This document shows, in pieces, positions 7,145-7,502 of a stretch of DNA of 7,502 nucleotides. The stretch comes from Bacteroidales bacterium. GTDB lineage: Bacteria; Bacteroidota; Bacteroidia; Bacteroidales; Bacteroidaceae. The position numbers and the translations under genes are program-made. The DNA is taken from the NCBI GenBank assembly GCA_004557285.1, contig SFEK01000102.1, forward strand, positions 1-7,502, read 5' to 3'. The notes under the pieces were generated by a model. That model did no database searches. It was not told the DNA's origin and saw only the letters and a program-made list of their open reading frames with translations. The first letter of the stretch is position 1, and every line of letters begins with the position of its first letter.

Positions 7145-7291
7145 AGTAGTACTTACCTTGCCAACGAAGTACTACTTACCTTGCCAACGAAGTACTACTT
7201 ACTTGGCCAACGAAGTACTACTTACTTTGCCAACGAAGTACTACTTACTTTGTCATTGAAGTACTACTTACTTTGCCATTGAAGTACTACT
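7145..7291. repeat. 23-bp tandem repeat array, six full copies plus a 9-bp partial
   Basis: Contiguous 23-bp copies start at 7145, 7168, 7191, 7214, 7237 and 7260; a partial copy AGTACTACT occupies 7283-7291. A typical unit begins AGTACTACTT and ends GCCAACGA. There are no spacers, so this is not a CRISPR array. Copies 1-2 have ACCTTGCC, copy 3 ACTTGGCC, copies 4 and 6 ACTTTGCC, copy 5 ACTTTGTC, and copies 5-6 end ATTGA instead of AACGA. Copies 2-6 and the final partial, each with the A before it, contain the odd palindrome AAGTA-C-TACTT or its start. The period is not a multiple of 3 and stops occur in the frames, so coding is unlikely. The array starts 12 bases after the tRNA terminator. 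Function unknown: protein-binding sites, a variable tandem repeat, or part of a dispersed element. Confidence 0.95.
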
Positions 7292-7349
7292 GTGATTATT
7301 CAGTTCCGTCAATCTCATCTCAACCCCTCAATATCTATCTTATATACCT

Positions 7350-7457
7350 TAATTCCGCAACACTTTGATTTAAATTAATTTATAAGTTCCTGAGCAACAA
7401 AAAGTTGCCCAGGATTTTGCCGTGTCAGATTTTTCACTTATCTTAGTGTTGCAATTA
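7350..7457 (-). other. Three nested inverted repeats; candidate minus-strand structured RNA
   Basis: Three helices nest in one 108-base segment. The outer helix pairs TAATT-cc-GCAACACT (7350-7364, two-base bulge) with AGTGTTGCAATTA (7445-7457). The middle helix pairs ATAAGT (7382-7387) with ACTTAT (7436-7441). The inner hairpin is CCTGAGCAAC (7389-7398) with GTTGCCCAGG (7404-7413) around AAAAA. The one + strand mismatch in the inner hairpin (A7393/C7409) becomes a G-U pair in minus-strand RNA, slightly favouring minus-strand transcription. A leftward -7 box lies 32 bases beyond the outer arm. The rod has large one-sided internal loops (7365-7381 and 7414-7435). I do not recognise a known RNA family. 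A dispersed DNA repeat or mobile-element relic is the alternative. Confidence 0.4.
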
Positions 7458-7488
7458 GAAAACAAGCGAAAATCGTAACAAGGCATGG

Positions 7489-7496
7489 CAAAGGTA
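7489..7496 (-). promoter_or_regulatory. Leftward Bacteroidetes -7 promoter element
   Basis: CAAAGGTA on the + strand reads TACCTTTG on the minus strand, identical to the -7 box of the tRNA-Asp promoter. The matching -33 TTTG would fall about 20 bases to the right, outside the window, so the promoter is only half visible. A start near 7481-7483 would produce RNA running left into the nested inverted repeats and then the tandem array. The TTTG close by on the minus strand (7498-7501) is too near to serve as the -33 element. Confidence 0.45.
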
Positions 7497-7502
7497 CAAA
7501 TA

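Larger units (their letters stand above)
7292..7502. other. AT-rich stretch with no supported protein gene
   Basis: From the end of the tandem repeats to the window edge no reading frame reaches a credible gene. The only longer small frame is minus-strand 7486-7370 (38 codons), whose ATG sits immediately beside the -7 box and so upstream of the expected transcription start. The content is the AT-rich segment 7329-7387, the nested inverted repeats and the leftward -7 box, each listed separately. Between 7292 and 7349 I see nothing further with support. Confidence 0.6.

Noticed and set aside
7145..7291. CRISPR array
   Set aside because: Copies are directly contiguous with no unique spacers, and no cas gene is present.
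7268..7318. Minus-strand 16-residue frame after a purine-rich GAGGGG stretch
   Set aside because: Too short, runs into the tandem repeats, and the purine-rich stretch is not reliable evidence of translation in Bacteroidetes.
7350..7457. Integron attC site
   Set aside because: The nested arms lack the GTTRRRY / RYYYAAC core sites and no integrase or cassette is nearby.
7370..7486. Minus-strand small protein of 38 residues (starts MPCYDFRL)
   Set aside because: The ATG is only 3 bases after the -7 box, so it lies upstream of the expected transcription start; the frame runs through the hairpin and has no ribosome-binding site. If conserved at the amino-acid level in relatives it should be reconsidered.

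Overview
The window looks like chromosomal DNA from a Prevotella-type member of the Bacteroidales. SecA has the long Bacteroidetes architecture. The one clear promoter fits the Bacteroidetes pattern (TTTG, 20 bp, TAnnTTTG) rather than the E. coli one, and start codons lack strong Shine-Dalgarno sequences. The gene-bearing part (1-7140) is ordinary, densely packed housekeeping DNA with everything on the + strand. The last 360 bases are different: AT-richer, without a convincing gene, and full of repeats and inverted repeats.

Layout. 1-3333 is secA, cut off at its 5' end by the window edge. An 80-bp gap follows that contains a large inverted repeat. Then come five + strand genes in tight succession: an ABC transporter ATPase (3414-4163), recR (4160-4774), a small four-helix membrane protein (4786-5211), a family 2 glycosyltransferase with an extra C-terminal domain (5208-6404) and a GNAT acetyltransferase (6420-6938). 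Two junctions are 4-base ATGA overlaps and the other two gaps are 11 and 15 bases, so this is probably one transcription unit. No good promoter is visible in front of the ABC gene; the unit may be read from secA or from a promoter I cannot recognise. tRNA-Asp (7013-7087) follows with its own promoter and a strong terminator.

How the genes relate. SecA drives protein export. The ABC ATPase would need a membrane partner that is not encoded here. RecR acts in RecFOR recombinational repair. The membrane protein, glycosyltransferase and acetyltransferase could together serve cell-surface glycan or envelope work, but only their adjacency suggests this.

The most unusual part is 7141-7502. It holds six complete copies plus a partial copy of a 23-bp tandem repeat, each with an odd palindrome. 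Next is an AT-rich stretch with three nested inverted repeats that would fold into one rod. At the right edge is a minus-strand Bacteroidetes -7 box pointing leftward into this rod. A short structured minus-strand RNA is a plausible reading, a dispersed repeat element is the main alternative, and neither can be settled from this window alone.
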